Shown piece after piece: positions 11,730-12,852 of a stretch of 12,852 bases of DNA. This DNA comes from CAYYMD01 sp964480425 (GTDB lineage Bacteria; Planctomycetota; Phycisphaerae; SM23-33), in assembly GCA_964480425.1 (NCBI GenBank), contig CAYZPY010000067.1:1-12852 (forward strand), in the 5' to 3' direction. Position 1 is the stretch's first letter; every line of letters starts with the position of its first letter. The position numbers were made by a program, and so were the translations under genes. The notes below the pieces were generated by a model. The model saw only the letters and a program-made list of their open reading frames with translations. It did no database searches and was not told the DNA's origin.

Positions 11730-12852
11730 ATGGCGCGATATTCCCAACAGTTCATTCAGCAGGTGGCACAGTCCACCGACATTGTCGAGGTGGTCTCCCG
11801 GTACGTTGCGCTCAAAAAGAGCGGCAAGGAATTTGTAGGCCTGTGCCCCTTCCACCAGGACACGCACCCTTCGCTTACGGTTTCCCCGGCCAAGCAGATC
11901 TACAAGTGCTTCGCCTGTGGGGCGGGCGGGGGGGTGTTTCAGTTCGTGATGACCTACGAGCGCGTGTCGTTTCCCGAGGCGGTCAGGTCGCTGGCCGAGG
12001 CGGCGGGAATACCCGTGCCGCGCACCGAGGACGACAGCCCGCATGGCCCGCAGGTTTCTAAGAGCGACCTGGTGGAGATTTGCACCTTCGCCGCAAGGTT
12101 TTTCCGCGATCAGTTGACGTCCCCGGTCGGAAAGGACGCGCTGGAATACGCTCGCGCCAGGGGTTTGAGCGACGAGTCAGTCCGGCGGTTCGGGCTTGGC
12201 TACGCGCCGGATTCGTGGGACGCTCTGATGCAGGCGGCGGGCGAGAAGGGAATAGACCGGTCGCTTATGCAAGCCGCCGGGCTGATCGTCAAGCGCGACG
12301 ACAGGCCCGGGGGATACGACAGGTTCCGCAACCGCCTGATGTTTCCGATATTCGACGCCGCAGGGCGCGTGGTGGCGTTCGGCGGGAGGGCGATGAGCGA
12401 AGACCAACAGCCGAAGTACCTCAACTCCGCAGAGTCGATTATCTTCGACAAGTCCAGCCAGTTGTACGCCCTGAACTGGTCGCGCAAGGGCATTACCTCC
12501 TCGCGCGAGGCGGTCGTGGTCGAGGGGTATCTCGATGCACTGATGCCGCTGCAAAGCGGGATTGAGAACGTGGTGGCCACCATGGGCACATCGCTTACGG
12601 ACCGCCACGCGCGCGTGCTTTCGCGCTACGCTCGGCGGGCGGTGCTGCTGTTTGACGCCGACACTGCCGGCGCCGCGGCCGCCCAGCGGGCCATGGAGGT
12701 GTTCCTCGCACAGCGCCTGGACGTGCGGGTGGCGGAAATTCCACAGGGCAAGGATCCCTGCGATTACTGCCTGTCCGCCGGCGCCGAGGCGCTGCGGGAA
12801 ACCATCGCCGACGCACAGGATGCGCTGGAATACGCCTGGCGCCGGCGATTGG
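11730..12852 (+). CDS. dnaG: DNA primase DnaG, N-terminal part, cut by the window edge
   Basis: Makes RNA primers at the replication fork with the DnaB helicase. The frame is open from ATG 11730 to the window end (374 complete codons), so the 3' part is missing, including the helicase-binding domain. The CHC2 zinc-binding domain is complete: Cys39, His42, Cys60 and Cys63 (CPFH...CFACG). The catalytic core has RFRNRLMFPIFD (198-209), AFGGR (216-220) and PKYLNSAES (228-236). The TOPRIM domain shows VVVEGYLDA (262-270, Glu265), LLFDADTAG (306-314, Asp309 and Asp311) and KDPCDY (341-346). No Shine-Dalgarno sequence precedes the ATG. In many bacteria dnaG is followed by rpoD, which would lie just outside the window. 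Confidence 0.97.
   Translation, partial: MARYSQQFIQQVAQSTDIVEVVSRYVALKKSGKEFVGLCPFHQDTHPSLTVSPAKQIYKCFACGAGGGVFQFVMTYERVSFPEAVRSLAEAAGIPVPRTEDDSPHGPQVSKSDLVEICTFAARFFRDQLTSPVGKDALEYARARGLSDESVRRFGLGYAPDSWDALMQAAGEKGIDRSLMQAAGLIVKRDDRPGGYDRFRNRLMFPIFDAAGRVVAFGGRAMSEDQQPKYLNSAESIIFDKSSQLYALNWSRKGITSSREAVVVEGYLDALMPLQSGIENVVATMGTSLTDRHARVLSRYARRAVLLFDADTAGAAAAQRAMEVFLAQRLDVRVAEIPQGKDPCDYCLSAGAEALRETIADAQDALEYAWRRRL

Noticed and set aside
1..12852. tRNA, rRNA, CRISPR, integrase or toxin-antitoxin genes
   Set aside because: Looked for on both strands by eye; no tRNA cloverleaf signature, spacer-repeat array or recognisable mobile or defence protein was found.

Overview
The window looks like a chromosomal segment of a GC-rich, Gram-negative-type bacterium, most likely a planctomycete (Phycisphaerae-like); that placement is inference. 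The reasons are: a beta-barrel outer-membrane protein; a sulfatase; a DksA/TraR-like protein with a very lysine-rich tail and a half-lost zinc finger; an enlarged signal peptidase II; frequent GTG/TTG starts; and several genes with weak or no Shine-Dalgarno sequence. No rRNA, tRNA, CRISPR array, integrase or transposase gene was seen. One 10-N assembly gap lies inside zwf.

Layout. 1-498 (+) is the 3' end of an outer-membrane barrel gene. It converges on a leftward operon, 2972-595 (-), of a ZIP metal transporter followed 5 bp later by glucose-6-phosphate dehydrogenase (zwf). Between the convergent ends lies a small array of alternating inverted repeats (525-588). A second leftward operon, 4487-3144 (-), encodes the DksA-like protein and lspA and has a near-consensus sigma70 promoter. 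Divergent from it, 4791-6870 (+), are a multi-pass membrane protein of unknown function and a type I sulfatase. Then come lemA (6970-7536, +) and an HtpX-like M48 protease (7618-8553, +), a frequent pair linked to membrane protein quality control.

From 8554 to 8842 lies a non-coding stretch holding a 154-160 bp, almost fully self-complementary element with TA at both ends, resembling a miniature inverted-repeat transposable element. mnmE (tRNA U34 modification GTPase) reads leftward into this region (10264-8843, -). Divergent from mnmE is a rightward cluster: a coiled-coil/C4 zinc-ribbon protein (10431-11183), an RNase HI-like protein (11206-11646) and DNA primase dnaG (11730 to the right edge, truncated).

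Most genes are housekeeping: pentose phosphate entry, lipoprotein maturation, stringent-type transcription control, membrane proteolysis, tRNA modification and replication priming. The points most worth a second look are the palindromic element at 8555-8714, the four-copy alternating repeat at 525-588, a membrane protein with a possible dead HExxH-like motif, the unusual DksA-like protein, a recurrent extended -10 promoter signal, and an assembly gap that can be closed from the sequence itself.
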